From contig NZ_JAKKOD010000002.1 of NCBI RefSeq assembly GCF_026226775.1, positions 506,501 to 570,500 on the forward strand: a stretch of DNA of 64,000 bases, read 5' to 3'. The position numbers and the translations under genes are program-made. The notes beneath the pieces are model-generated. The model searched no databases and was not told the origin of the DNA. It saw only the letters and a program-made list of their open reading frames with translations. This stretch comes from Avibacterium sp. 21-586. GTDB taxonomy: Bacteria > Pseudomonadota > Gammaproteobacteria > Enterobacterales > Pasteurellaceae. Positions 49,981-58,774 of this stretch are shown here, in pieces (the first letter of the stretch is position 1; every line of letters starts with the position of its first letter).

Positions 49981-51015
49981 TTAATGTTTTGATGAAATAA
50001 ATTGCTCACTATCGATTTCACCTTTCGCACCGATAAAACGGACTTCAGGCTGTAAATACACGCCAAATTTTTCTGCCACAGTTTGGCGAATATGATGGGC
50101 AAGATTAGCCACATCTTTACCGCTCGCGTAGGCTTTATTAATTAGCACTAAGGCTTGGTTTTGATGCACCGCCGCGCCACCAAATTGATAGCCTTTTAAG
50201 CCACATTGGTCAATCAGCCAACCTGCAGCGAGTTTCACCGTGCCATCTTGTTGCGGATAACTTGGTATTTCTGGATATTGGCTTTTTAATTGTTCAAAAA
50301 GTGCGGTGGAAATGACGGGGTTTTTAAAAAAGCTCCCAGCGTTGCCTAATTCTTGTGGATTCGGCAATTTTGCACGGCGCACGGCACAAACTTCTGCAAA
50401 AATTTCTTCCGCCGTTACCGTGGCAGGATCAAAGCGTGAAAGCGTGCCATAACTTAGCACAGGTTGCCAATCTTTGGTGAGTTTCAGTCCCACGGCAATA
50501 ATCATATAACCGTCTTTATATTGATGTTTAAACCGGCTTTCACGGTAACCAAATTGACATTCAGCCTTAGTTAAACGAAAAATCTCCCCGGTATTCAGAT
50601 TCAACACGTCCACATAATCGCATACATCTTTAAATTCTACACCATAAGCACCAATATTTTGGATTGGCGCAGATCCAACACAGCCGGGGATTAAGGCTAA
50701 ATTTTCCAAACCATAAATGCCTTGTGTTAAGCTCCATTGCACTAGTTCGTGCCAATTTTCGCCGCCTTGAACGTGAAGATAATGAAAGTGATCATCTTGA
50801 CGATGTTCGATACCTTTTAGCGCATTTACCAGCACAATCCCGTCAAAATCTTCCACAAACAACACATTACTTCCCTGCCCCAGCAAAAGCACGGGAAAAT
50901 GCTGTAGTTGGGCTTGCTGCCAAAGGGGCAGAATTTGTTCAAGTGCGGTGATTTTTTTCACCATTTTTGCTTGTACATTTGTTCCAAATGTATGAAATGG
51001 TTGAAGATTTTCCAT
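49981..51015 (-). CDS. murB: UDP-N-acetylenolpyruvoylglucosamine reductase
   Basis: FAD-dependent reductase that makes UDP-N-acetylmuramic acid in peptidoglycan synthesis, 344 aa, type I MurB. FAD-binding [20 protein letters not shown] is near residue 44, and [20 protein letters not shown] near 112. The catalytic Ser is in [15 protein letters not shown] near residue 227, and the Glu region is LQPEVRFIG near the C-terminus. It lies 15 nt after narQ on the same strand. Confidence 0.96.
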   Translation of the reverse strand: MENLQPFHTFGTNVQAKMVKKITALEQILPLWQQAQLQHFPVLLLGQGSNVLFVEDFDGIVLVNALKGIEHRQDDHFHYLHVQGGENWHELVQWSLTQGIYGLENLALIPGCVGSAPIQNIGAYGVEFKDVCDYVDVLNLNTGEIFRLTKAECQFGYRESRFKHQYKDGYMIIAVGLKLTKDWQPVLSYGTLSRFDPATVTAEEIFAEVCAVRRAKLPNPQELGNAGSFFKNPVISTALFEQLKSQYPEIPSYPQQDGTVKLAAGWLIDQCGLKGYQFGGAAVHQNQALVLINKAYASGKDVANLAHHIRQTVAEKFGVYLQPEVRFIGAKGEIDSEQFISSKH

Positions 51016-51030
51016 TGTATTCCTTCATCT

Positions 51031-52755
51031 CTATAATTTATTCGGTAGCGTGATTTTCACTTCTGTGCCACCTTCAGGACGATTATTGATGCTTAGTATA
51101 GCATTGAGTTGGGTGCTGCGTTCATTCATTATATTCAAACCATAATGCCCTGCTGGCTCATCAAGGCTTCGAATGCCCACACCGTTATCTCGCACCAGTA
51201 GCTCATACTCACCGTCATCATTGGTGTGTGCAATCACTTCGATTTCTGTGCCTTGAGAATGTTTAATCGCATTTAGCGCTGCTTCACGAACAATTTGTAA
51301 GGCATGAACTAGCTGTTGGGCATTAAAAGTCTGGGACGGTAAGCGACATTCTAATCGCATTTTCATTTCAGTTTGATTGCGTAAAGAATCAATGACTTGC
51401 TCAAGTGCTAACTGCAAATTTGCCTCTTGCACAGTTAAACGGAAAGTGGCAAGTAATTCACGCAACTGGGCATAACCACCATTCAATGCCTGTTCAAAAT
51501 CGTGGATGATGGTCAGACTTTTTTCTTTATTTTGTTTTTCTTCTTTGTTTAAATTATATTTCAACAAAGTGAGCTGAATTTGCAGATATGTCAATACTTG
51601 CGCTAATGAATCATGTAACTCCCTAGCAATAATTGACCGCTCTTCCATTAATAGAAGTTGTTGATGTTGACGCTGTGTGTTATGGAAATACAAGGAACGG
51701 CTTAGCATTTGTGACACATTGTGCATTGTACGCAAATCAGGACCAGGTAAATCGGCTTGCCAATAAAGCGTACCAAGTTTCTCTCCCTCCACACAAAGAT
51801 CCATTTTCTGTAAAGATATATTTAAATCGTTTTCACCTAAATAAATATGCCAATGTTCAGCTCCATAAACACTGAGTTCGATATAACCTAAATCCTCATT
51901 TACTTTAATTTGATTAAGGACTTGTTTTAACACAATAGGATCAATATTGTTGGTGGTAACTAATTGAGAGCATTGATAAAGCATTGATAAAGAACGGTTA
52001 GCTTGGCGGAGTTTATGGGTTTTCTCATTCACTTTTTCCTCAAGCTCTGTATAAAGTTTTTGCAAATCATTTGCCATTTGTGTGAAAACAGAGGAAAGTC
52101 GACCAATCTCATTATCATTATTCACCTCAAGAGGAATATGATTAAATAGACCAGTTTGTACCTGTGTACTTGCTAAGGCTAATTTTTCTAGTGGGTAAAC
52201 CATTTGTTTTTTGGTAAACCACACCACATAAGAAACCATCACTATGATGGATAACATGGTAAAAAGAATAAAAAGGGCAGCAAAATCGTGTTTTCTCTCT
52301 GAAAATTGTTGCAAGTTATACACAAATTCATCTACTTGCTCAACATAGTTATTCACCTCTTTTTGATAAGCTTGATAATCTAGTTTTTGAGCATAAAACT
52401 CTATACGAGACCAACATTCGATCAAATTTTTATATGCCTGTTTAACATTAGAAGGAATAAAAAACTCATCATTTATTTCCAATAAAGTATTGGAATATAG
52501 CGTAGCACGATATTGTTCCAAATTTTCTGCAACAGATTGAGGATTATGCTGAATGTCATAGAGAATACGATAGCTTTGCATACGTAATGAGCCAGAGACA
52601 TTAATCAATTCCGCATCTGATTTGTTACTTTGCATCACAATCAGACTTAATAAGCTAATAAAGCTAGCAAAGACAATAATGAGCAACAAATAATTTGCAA
52701 TTTTTGTGGCTACCGAATGTTTTCTCTTTTTCACTGGAATTTCACGCTCAACCAA
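51031..52755 (-). CDS. narQ: nitrate/nitrite sensor histidine kinase NarQ
   Basis: Membrane sensor kinase, up to 574 aa. Two membrane helices flank a periplasmic domain with the P-box SGSLRMQSYRILYDIQH (nitrate-binding Arg) near residue 54. Then come HAMP (VYPLEKLALASTQVQTG), a signalling helix, and the kinase with H-box IARELHDSLAQVLTYLQIQL and ATPase motifs DNGVGI and HYGLNIMNERS. It is expected to control napF and related anaerobic genes through NarP, which is not in the window. The frame opens at a TTG; a GTG seven codons in (52732-52734) is an alternative start, and no ATG is near. Confidence 0.93.
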   Translation of the reverse strand: MVEREIPVKKRKHSVATKIANYLLLIIVFASFISLLSLIVMQSNKSDAELINVSGSLRMQSYRILYDIQHNPQSVAENLEQYRATLYSNTLLEINDEFFIPSNVKQAYKNLIECWSRIEFYAQKLDYQAYQKEVNNYVEQVDEFVYNLQQFSERKHDFAALFILFTMLSIIVMVSYVVWFTKKQMVYPLEKLALASTQVQTGLFNHIPLEVNNDNEIGRLSSVFTQMANDLQKLYTELEEKVNEKTHKLRQANRSLSMLYQCSQLVTTNNIDPIVLKQVLNQIKVNEDLGYIELSVYGAEHWHIYLGENDLNISLQKMDLCVEGEKLGTLYWQADLPGPDLRTMHNVSQMLSRSLYFHNTQRQHQQLLLMEERSIIARELHDSLAQVLTYLQIQLTLLKYNLNKEEKQNKEKSLTIIHDFEQALNGGYAQLRELLATFRLTVQEANLQLALEQVIDSLRNQTEMKMRLECRLPSQTFNAQQLVHALQIVREAALNAIKHSQGTEIEVIAHTNDDGEYELLVRDNGVGIRSLDEPAGHYGLNIMNERSTQLNAILSINNRPEGGTEVKITLPNKL

Positions 52756-53070
52756 GCCGGCAATTTATAATGGAAAGTATTCTAGCAAAAAATAAGATTC
52801 CTGTTTTAGACTTATGAAAAGAAATTTTCATCAAATGTCTCTCATTCGTTATTTATCTTTTGGGGACTGTATTAGATAAGTCCTAAATTCCCCTGAAATG
52901 CAATGTTTTTAGTAAACCAATTGAAATGTAAGCTGCGAGGATTACTTTTCAATGTTAAATCTACCAACTTTTAAAAAGCCAGTTACTTTTAAAAAAATTT
53001 TGCTTTCAGTTTTTAAAAAGATTTCATAAAATGAAGTTTCCTCATTACTTCACTTCATAAGGGAAATAAA
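52756..53070. other. narQ-ridA divergent region with a solo IS-end-like sequence
   Basis: A 315-nt AT-rich spacer must hold promoters for narQ (minus) and ridA (plus). It contains GGGGACTGTATTAGATAAG at 52862-52880, which closely matches the left end of the decayed element at 62621 and the degraded end at 8230. No matching right end is found before ridA, so it is a solo end. The ridA start is preceded by AAGGGAAATAAA. I see no RNA gene. Confidence 0.5.
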
Positions 53071-53460
53071 ATGACCAAATTTATCCATACAGAACAAGCT
53101 CCAGCCGCAATTGGGCCTTATGTACAAGCAGTAGATCTCGGTAATTTGATACTAACATCTGGGCAAATTCCGGTTGATCCTGTGACTGGAGAGGTGCCTA
53201 AAGATATTGTTGTGCAAGCACGTCAATCTTTAGAAAATATTAAAGCTATTATTGAGCATGCAGGTCTGCATGTAGCTGATATTGTAAAAACGACAGTTTT
53301 TGTCAAAGATTTGAATGATTTTGCTGCGGTAAATGCAGAATATGAACGTTTCTTTAAAGAAAATAATCACCCTAACTTCCCTGCTAGATCTTGCGTAGAG
53401 GTAGCTCGTTTACCAAAAGATGTAGGATTAGAGATTGAAGCTATCGCAGTGAGAAAATAA
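53071..53460 (+). CDS. ridA: RidA family enamine/imine deaminase
   Basis: YjgF/YER057c/UK114-family protein that hydrolyses reactive 2-aminoacrylate released by PLP enzymes, 129 aa. Signature stretches are TEQAPAAIGPYVQAVDLGNL at the N-terminus, the catalytic Arg in NFPARSCVEVARLPKDVGLE near residue 105, and the terminal EIEAIA. It stands alone, with its own promoter in the region shared with narQ. Confidence 0.93.
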   Translation: MTKFIHTEQAPAAIGPYVQAVDLGNLILTSGQIPVDPVTGEVPKDIVVQARQSLENIKAIIEHAGLHVADIVKTTVFVKDLNDFAAVNAEYERFFKENNHPNFPARSCVEVARLPKDVGLEIEAIAVRK

Positions 53461-53484
53461 TAATCTATTTCAATATAATACACC

Positions 53485-53514
53485 AAATAGAGGACGAGTA
53501 ATCGCCCTTTATTT
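53485..53514. terminator. bidirectional terminator between ridA and merP
   Basis: A 13-position stem with one mismatch and one G-U pair, running from AAATAGAGG (53485) to CCTTTATTT (ending 53514), with a GTAA loop. It sits between the convergent genes. Confidence 0.65.
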
Positions 53515-53525
53515 GTATGGTCATA

Positions 53526-53804
53526 TTATTCTAGTTTTACAACTTTAGTATGATAATGTAATTTATCAATGGTTCTGATAAGCATTGCATCACTCACTTT
53601 CTCGTCTGCCACCACATTCACCAAACGTGAATTAAAATTCGCTTTGGTCGATTGCACACCATCAATGTTGCGTAATTCTTTATTGACTAAATAAACGCAA
53701 AGCTGGCAATTCATTTCTTCAATATGCAACGTAACCTTGCGTTCTGCGGCAAGGCTTGGCAATGAAAAGCTAAGTGCGGTCAAAAAAAGTAAGATTTTTT
53801 TCAT
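53526..53804 (-). CDS. merP: MerP-like periplasmic heavy-metal-binding protein
   Basis: A 92-aa protein with a signal peptide ([20 protein letters not shown]) and one HMA domain whose metal-binding pair is in [16 protein letters not shown] (MNCXXC). It is expected to bind a soft metal ion in the periplasm and pass it to the MerT-like membrane protein encoded just upstream. Its start overlaps the merT stop in an ATGA pattern. No merR regulator or merA reductase is nearby, so mercury resistance as such is not supported; copper or another metal is possible. Confidence 0.8.
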   Translation of the reverse strand: MKKILLFLTALSFSLPSLAAERKVTLHIEEMNCQLCVYLVNKELRNIDGVQSTKANFNSRLVNVVADEKVSDAMLIRTIDKLHYHTKVVKLE

Positions 53805-54178
53805 TCTAAATAATCCAAAACATAAGGTAAAACATAGGGATAAGTTAAGAAAAAGAGAATAATCAGCGCTATTAGCCAATATAAAATTTGCAATGTACGG
53901 CGTGAGAGATATTGGCTACAAATGACTTTTCCTGAGAAATTCAGCAGCCAAAAACCATAACCAAATGCGATGAGAGAAATCACGAGCATTGGAATTTGCA
54001 AAAATGCCAGCTGATTTAAGCTCACTAGCCAAGTGCTAGAAATGCCAAATAACAGATACAACAATGGCGCAATACAGCAAAGTGTCGATGCCACCGCAGC
54101 AGTCACTGCGGTGGTACATATCGCCCAAAATTTGGCATTTTCGCCTTTCGGATTAGCGTTGCTGCGAGATAAATTCAT
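53801..54178 (-). CDS. merT: MerT-like membrane metal transporter
   Basis: A 125-aa membrane protein with three hydrophobic helices. The first carries the vicinal Cys pair in [16 protein letters not shown] that defines MerT-type transporters, and a further Cys lies in the loop GKVICSQYL. The chosen ATG (54176-54178) overlaps the end of the upstream transglutaminase gene by 26 nt; an ATG pair 6-7 codons earlier is also in frame. It forms a unit with merP. Confidence 0.8.
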   Translation of the reverse strand: MNLSRSNANPKGENAKFWAICTTAVTAAVASTLCCIAPLLYLLFGISSTWLVSLNQLAFLQIPMLVISLIAFGYGFWLLNFSGKVICSQYLSRRTLQILYWLIALIILFFLTYPYVLPYVLDYLE

Positions 54179-55271
54179 AACCAAATTCTTTTGCATCAAA
54201 GGAATTTAATGGATCGCCGCCCACTTCTGCATAAGGATAACCAAAATTATTGATTGGCGCGAGTTCAGGCGTTGGGTAAAGGGTGAAATCGCGTGCGTGA
54301 TTAAAGCCAATCCAGTTGCCTTCCCAATTTCCGAATAAATAATCTGAAACCGCTTGGGTATGGCTATCTCCCACCGCTTTCTTCTCTGTTAGACGATATT
54401 TTGCCACGTCCGCGGAATCCACAGGAACCCAGCCAAAACCTGCTAGATAAAATTCCGCACGACAATGCTGTCCGCCATTTTCATTAGCGATTTTGTTTTT
54501 GGCGCTACCAAACGCGGATTTAGAATATTTGCCCATTTTCACCGCTTCCCCTAAACGAATGCCGAACACTTCGCGAGCTGGAATACCTGAAGCACGCGCT
54601 AAGGCAACAAACACAGAATTAATATCCGTGCATTTTCCTTTTAAAACACCTGTTGTGAGAATTTTTTCCACATCACCATCACCGCAGCCTAATGCGGAAT
54701 TATCACGCTCCATATTTGCCACAATCCATTGATGAATACGTTCTGCTTTTTTGAGCGGATTTGTTTCATTTCCTACAATTTTATCGGCATATTCTTTCAC
54801 GATCCCGTCAATTTTAATATGTTTTGTTGGCTGTAAATAAGATTGCACATCAACGCCATATTCTATTTTTTCTGGCGCTTGATAATCTTTCAATAAGCCT
54901 TGTTTCTTCGGTTCGCGATCTTGGGTTTCCACAACCAGCGTAACCGTTAAATTGCGTTTTTGTGCTTCTGGTGTCCAAGTGGCAAATAATGTACTGGCAC
55001 TATATTGATTATTTTCTGTAATGTAAGCCTGTTGATAATTGCCGTCAAATGTGATGGATTTCACCGTTTGATAGTCGTTACTAAAAGGCAATGGCACCCA
55101 CAAATTTGTTGTCCCTGATGAGCCTTTTGGCACTTGTAAATCATAGGTTTGCGTAAATTCGTAAGTGTGCGTAGTGGTGTTAGGATTTACCAACGTTTGT
55201 GCATTGGCTAACGTTGCCGCAGCGAAAAGTGAGCTGGTAAAAAGTGCGGTGGTAAAAATCGTTTTTTTCAT
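54153..55271 (-). CDS. exported transglutaminase-like cysteine protein
   Basis: A 372-aa protein with a signal peptide ending LANA near residue 24 and a transglutaminase-like (papain-fold) domain. The Cys-His-Asp triad is visible: Cys in [20 protein letters not shown] near residue 215, His in [13 protein letters not shown] near 270 and Asp in [14 protein letters not shown] near 285. It probably acts in the periplasm as a hydrolase or peptidase; the substrate is unknown. It is cotranscribed with merT and merP, overlapping merT by 26 nt. An uptake sequence lies in the signal-peptide region (55242). Confidence 0.85.
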   Translation of the reverse strand: MKKTIFTTALFTSSLFAAATLANAQTLVNPNTTTHTYEFTQTYDLQVPKGSSGTTNLWVPLPFSNDYQTVKSITFDGNYQQAYITENNQYSASTLFATWTPEAQKRNLTVTLVVETQDREPKKQGLLKDYQAPEKIEYGVDVQSYLQPTKHIKIDGIVKEYADKIVGNETNPLKKAERIHQWIVANMERDNSALGCGDGDVEKILTTGVLKGKCTDINSVFVALARASGIPAREVFGIRLGEAVKMGKYSKSAFGSAKNKIANENGGQHCRAEFYLAGFGWVPVDSADVAKYRLTEKKAVGDSHTQAVSDYLFGNWEGNWIGFNHARDFTLYPTPELAPINNFGYPYAEVGGDPLNSFDAKEFGYEFISQQR

Positions 55272-55563
55272 AGAAAACTCCTGTTTACAAAAGGGATTGC
55301 AAGGTTATGCCATTCAGTTAAAAATGGGCTACCTTATAGGAATCAGGCGAGAGAAAACGCGTTGCGTCAAATAATTGCCAAATTTCTAACCTTCCTTAAA
55401 TCCTTAAGAGAAATTGAAAACGGCAAGAATGGTATAACGATGAAAACCAGAATTGAAAACAGTTTGATCATTTCCTATACACAATACTTGCGATATAGCT
55501 GTTCAACGAACAAAGGGATTTTACGATCTATAACTCAAATTGCAACATTTTATTACAAAAAAA
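55272..55563. other. spacer between hemN and the transglutaminase gene, no gene recognised
   Basis: This region lies upstream of the minus-strand transglutaminase gene and downstream of hemN. A 75-codon plus-strand frame (55362-55589) has no recognisable similarity, runs into the hemN terminator and is probably not a gene. I see no RNA gene or operator. Confidence 0.45.
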
Positions 55564-55584
55564 TCCCGCACTTTATAGGCGGGA
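55564..55584 (-). terminator. hemN terminator
   Basis: Stem TCCCGC (55564-55569)/GCGGGA (55579-55584), followed in minus orientation by seven T residues. Part of the loop and stem is a degenerate uptake sequence. Confidence 0.88.
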
Positions 55585-55590
55585 AATGAC

Positions 55591-56958
55591 TTAAATGATT
55601 CTAGAGAACTGTTGGCGTCTGGCTTGTTGTCGTGAGTAGGTGTCAAAACATAAGCAAATATTGCGAATCAGCAAATGCCCAACAGGGGAAACCTGTAATC
55701 CTTTTTCGCCGATTTCAATTAGGCCGTCTTCGGCAAGGGGCGCGAGCAATTCTAAATCTTCAGCAAAATGTGTTTTGAAATCAATCCTATATTGCTGTTC
55801 AAATGGGGAATAATCCAGTTTGAAATTGCAAATCAGCTGTTTGATGACATCACGGCGCAAGCAATCTTCTTGGCTCATTACAAAGCCTTTGTGAAGTGCG
55901 GTGCCTTTTTGCTCAATATCTGCGTAATAATGTTTTAGCTCTTTTTGATTTTGTGCGTAAGTATCGCCTAACAAGCTGATTGCGGAAACACCAAGACCGA
56001 GCAAATCCGCATCTTCTTGCGTGGTGTAGCCTTGGAAATTACGGTGTAGCACGCCATTTTGTTGTGCAATGGCTAGCTCATCATCAGGTTTTGCGAAGTG
56101 ATCCATTCCAATGAAGCGGTAGCCTGCATCACTTAAGGTTTCAATGGTTTTTTGCAAAATGGTGAGCTTAGTTTCAGGTGCGGGCAACTGATCTTCTTTA
56201 ATTTTCGCCTGCCCCGCAAAACGGCTTGGCAAATGGGCATAGTTAAACACGCTCAAACGATCAGGGTTTAATTCAATCACTTTTTGCAGGGTGAACATAA
56301 AGCTTTCCACATTCTGCAATGGCAAACCATAAATCAAATCCAAATTGGTGGATTGAAACCCTAAAGCGCGTGCACGTTCTAGCAAGGCTTGAATGAAGTC
56401 TTCATCTTGCTCACGGTTTACCGCTTTTTGCACCGCTTTATTGAAATCCTGCACCCCCATACTAATGCGGTTAAAGCCGATTTTACGCAGATGATCGAGA
56501 GTTTCCAGCTCAATTTTACGCGGATCCATTTCGATACTAATTTCGGCGTTATCGGCAAAATGAAAATGCTCACGCAACATTGCCATTAAACGGCTGGATT
56601 GTTGCTCAGTGAGATAGGTCGGTGTGCCGCCGCCCCAATGCACTTGGGTTACCTTGCGATTGCGAAAAAGTGCGGCGCGATTTTTGATTTCTTTTTCCAA
56701 ATAATCAAGATAAATATCCGCTTTGTGCTGATGACGCGTAATGATTTTGTTACAGGCGCAGAAATAGCACAATTTATGGCAAAACGGGATATGCACATAA
56801 AGAGAAAGCGGACGTTCAGGATAACGCGCTGCCGCCGCTTGGAAGTCTTGTTCAGTATAATTTTCGTTAAATTCTAACGCCGTTGGGTAAGAGGTGTAAC
56901 GCGGCCCTGAATAGTTATATTTTTGAATTAACGTGGAATCCCACATAGTTCCAGACAT
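55591..56958 (-). CDS. hemN: oxygen-independent coproporphyrinogen III oxidase
   Basis: Radical SAM enzyme of anaerobic haem synthesis, 455 aa (E. coli HemN is about 457). The cluster motif CHKLCYFCACNK (CX3CX2C) near residue 62 is preceded by YVHIPFCH; YGLPLQNVESFMFTLQKVIE and the C-terminal HemN domain are intact. The frame extends eight codons upstream, but ATG 56956-56958 has a strong AGGGGGAA site. It follows the DUF2489 gene by 10 nt. Anaerobic haem supply suits the nap and NarQ functions in the window. Confidence 0.96.
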   Translation of the reverse strand: MSGTMWDSTLIQKYNYSGPRYTSYPTALEFNENYTEQDFQAAAARYPERPLSLYVHIPFCHKLCYFCACNKIITRHQHKADIYLDYLEKEIKNRAALFRNRKVTQVHWGGGTPTYLTEQQSSRLMAMLREHFHFADNAEISIEMDPRKIELETLDHLRKIGFNRISMGVQDFNKAVQKAVNREQDEDFIQALLERARALGFQSTNLDLIYGLPLQNVESFMFTLQKVIELNPDRLSVFNYAHLPSRFAGQAKIKEDQLPAPETKLTILQKTIETLSDAGYRFIGMDHFAKPDDELAIAQQNGVLHRNFQGYTTQEDADLLGLGVSAISLLGDTYAQNQKELKHYYADIEQKGTALHKGFVMSQEDCLRRDVIKQLICNFKLDYSPFEQQYRIDFKTHFAEDLELLAPLAEDGLIEIGEKGLQVSPVGHLLIRNICLCFDTYSRQQARRQQFSRII

Positions 56959-56968
56959 TAATTTCCCC

Positions 56969-57403
56969 CTAAATTTTTTCAATATCCAACAATAATTGAT
57001 TTAATTCCAACAAAATTTTGCTCTCAAGATCGGCTTCGGCGCTTTCACGGGTGAGATCTAAACGCATACGTTCGTTCTTTTTTAATTCCTTGCGCGCTTG
57101 GTGCGTTGGCATTTCTTTCACGACATCATAAAGCTCAGCCAGCGCTGGATAAGTGGTGATTTTTAAGCCTAAGGGATCGAGCAACATTTTTAGCCGAATT
57201 GCCCCTTCAGACAAATTGCAATCACCATTTTGCATTGCTCGCGCAATAATCTCAATACTCTCTTTTAGGCGTTTTACACGCGCCAAACGTGCATTTTCTA
57301 ACGCCTGCTTTTGGTTTTTCAACGCACGCAATAATTTCACCGCATAAGCGGCCATTCCCACAATAATCAAAAGCCCGAGGGCAATTAAAAGATAAATCCA
57401 CAT
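56969..57403 (-). CDS. DUF2489 family membrane-anchored protein
   Basis: A 144-aa protein with one N-terminal membrane helix (IYLLIALGLLIIVGMAAYAV) followed by a charged helical cytoplasmic domain. I recognise it as the DUF2489 family, commonly found next to yihI and hemN in gammaproteobacteria. No catalytic motif is visible and its function is unknown. It lies 3 nt after yihI and 10 nt before hemN. Confidence 0.8.
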   Translation of the reverse strand: MWIYLLIALGLLIIVGMAAYAVKLLRALKNQKQALENARLARVKRLKESIEIIARAMQNGDCNLSEGAIRLKMLLDPLGLKITTYPALAELYDVVKEMPTHQARKELKKNERMRLDLTRESAEADLESKILLELNQLLLDIEKI

Positions 57404-57406
57404 AAA

Positions 57407-57973
57407 TTATTTAAACTGATTAATATCAATGGTTTCAAAAGTGCGGTATAAATCTTCCGCATTTTCGTCCTCATCACGAATGCCCAGTTCGTCCATTAGC
57501 TGCGCGATACGATCTAAACATTCGTCCACAAAAGCTTGATCTTTGGCATTTAAGGTTTTGCCTGCTTCAAGCTGATCTAATAAATCATTCAAACATTCAT
57601 TATTTTCAAGCTGTTCAAGTTCCACCATTGGATCAAGGGCTTTTGGTTTTTCCACAGCCACAGGCGGAATAGTCATTCCTTTTTCAGGCTTATTAACAAA
57701 CTCCACCACTAATGGAATTTTTTTGCGGCTGCCCACACGGGGATCTAACTTGGTATCTTGCTCAAGGGCTTTATTTTCTTCTTGGCGACTATGGCGAGAA
57801 CCAGCTGCAAGGCCTTTGTGTTTTTTCTTTCTTTTTTCTTCACGTGCTTTGGCATCTAATTCATAACGTGTCAATTTACGCCCACGCCCAGCTGGGGCGC
57901 TTTGCGCGGGTTTATCCGCCTTGCGTGTTGGCATAATATCCGTAATACGGCGTGTTTTCTTTTGACGGGACAT
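57407..57973 (-). CDS. yihI: Der GTPase-activating protein YihI
   Basis: Activator of the GTPase Der, acting in 50S ribosome maturation, 188 aa. It shows the family's two-part composition: a basic, disordered N-terminal half ([18 protein letters not shown]) and an acidic C-terminal half ([33 protein letters not shown]). It starts the yihI-DUF2489-hemN run. Confidence 0.9.
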   Translation of the reverse strand: MSRQKKTRRITDIMPTRKADKPAQSAPAGRGRKLTRYELDAKAREEKRKKKHKGLAAGSRHSRQEENKALEQDTKLDPRVGSRKKIPLVVEFVNKPEKGMTIPPVAVEKPKALDPMVELEQLENNECLNDLLDQLEAGKTLNAKDQAFVDECLDRIAQLMDELGIRDEDENAEDLYRTFETIDINQFK

Positions 57974-58114
57974 AATTTCTCTAATAACTAATAAAAATAA
58001 ATATGGAAGAATTGTAGCATTAAATCGCCAATTCTTGGCATTATTTCTGTGATTGGTTAGGTTGTATTGATAATTTATTTTTACATTTAAATTATCAACA
58101 AACCCTAGAACGAA

Positions 58115-58774
58115 TTAAAACGGTACATCTGCTGTGAAATTCATTATTCCACCCGTTAAAGGGTGGCGAATTTGTAAGGATTGTGCGTGTAAACACAAAC
58201 GTGGCGACATCGCTTTCGCTTGTGGGTGAGCATAAAACTTATCGCCTAAAATAGGGTGGCCAAGGGCAAGCATATGTAGCCTTAATTGGTGCGAACGCCC
58301 TGTAATTGGGGTGAGCTTTACCCTTGTACTGTTATTCGGTAGGCGTTCTAAAATTTCAAAATTTGTTACCGCACTTTTACCCAGTTCAAAACAAATTTTC
58401 TGTCTAGGCCGATTTTCCCAATCGCAAATCAGCGGCAAATTCACCGTGCCGCTATCTTGCGCTAAATGCCCCCAAACGAGCGCTTGATAAGATTTTTTCG
58501 GCTCACGCTCGCGAAACTGGCGCTTGAGTTCTTTATCCGCCAGCTTGCTCATCGCAAACAGCAAAATCCCACTGGTTGCCATATCAAGACGGTGCGCCGG
58601 CTCACAAAAGCCATATTTTTCTTTTACGCGCGACATTGCGCTGTCATAATATTGCGGTTGGTTACCTGGCACCGAAAGCAAACCGCTCGGCTTATTTACC
58701 AATAAAATATGGTTGTCGTGATAAATAACGTCCAACCAAGGTTCGCGTGGGGGATTGTAGTCAATTAATGCCAT
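58115..58774 (-). CDS. rluA: dual-specificity tRNA/23S rRNA pseudouridine synthase RluA
   Basis: Makes pseudouridine at 23S rRNA 746 and tRNA position 32, 219 aa. The catalytic Asp is in AHRLDMATSGILLFAMSKLA near residue 64. YHDNHILLVNKPSGLLSVPG near the N-terminus and PITGRSHQLRLHMLALGHPI in the C-terminal part match the RluA family. Its start overlaps the rapA stop by one base (TAATG). An uptake sequence lies inside the gene. Confidence 0.95.
   Translation of the reverse strand: MALIDYNPPREPWLDVIYHDNHILLVNKPSGLLSVPGNQPQYYDSAMSRVKEKYGFCEPAHRLDMATSGILLFAMSKLADKELKRQFREREPKKSYQALVWGHLAQDSGTVNLPLICDWENRPRQKICFELGKSAVTNFEILERLPNNSTRVKLTPITGRSHQLRLHMLALGHPILGDKFYAHPQAKAMSPRLCLHAQSLQIRHPLTGGIMNFTADVPF

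Noticed and set aside
53801-54178. Mercury resistance operon
   Set aside because: There is no merR, merA or operator; only MerT- and MerP-like proteins are present, so general metal handling is safer.
55362-55589. 75-codon plus-strand frame between hemN and the transglutaminase gene
   Set aside because: There is no recognisable similarity and no clear ribosome site, and its end lies within the hemN terminator; it is probably non-coding.
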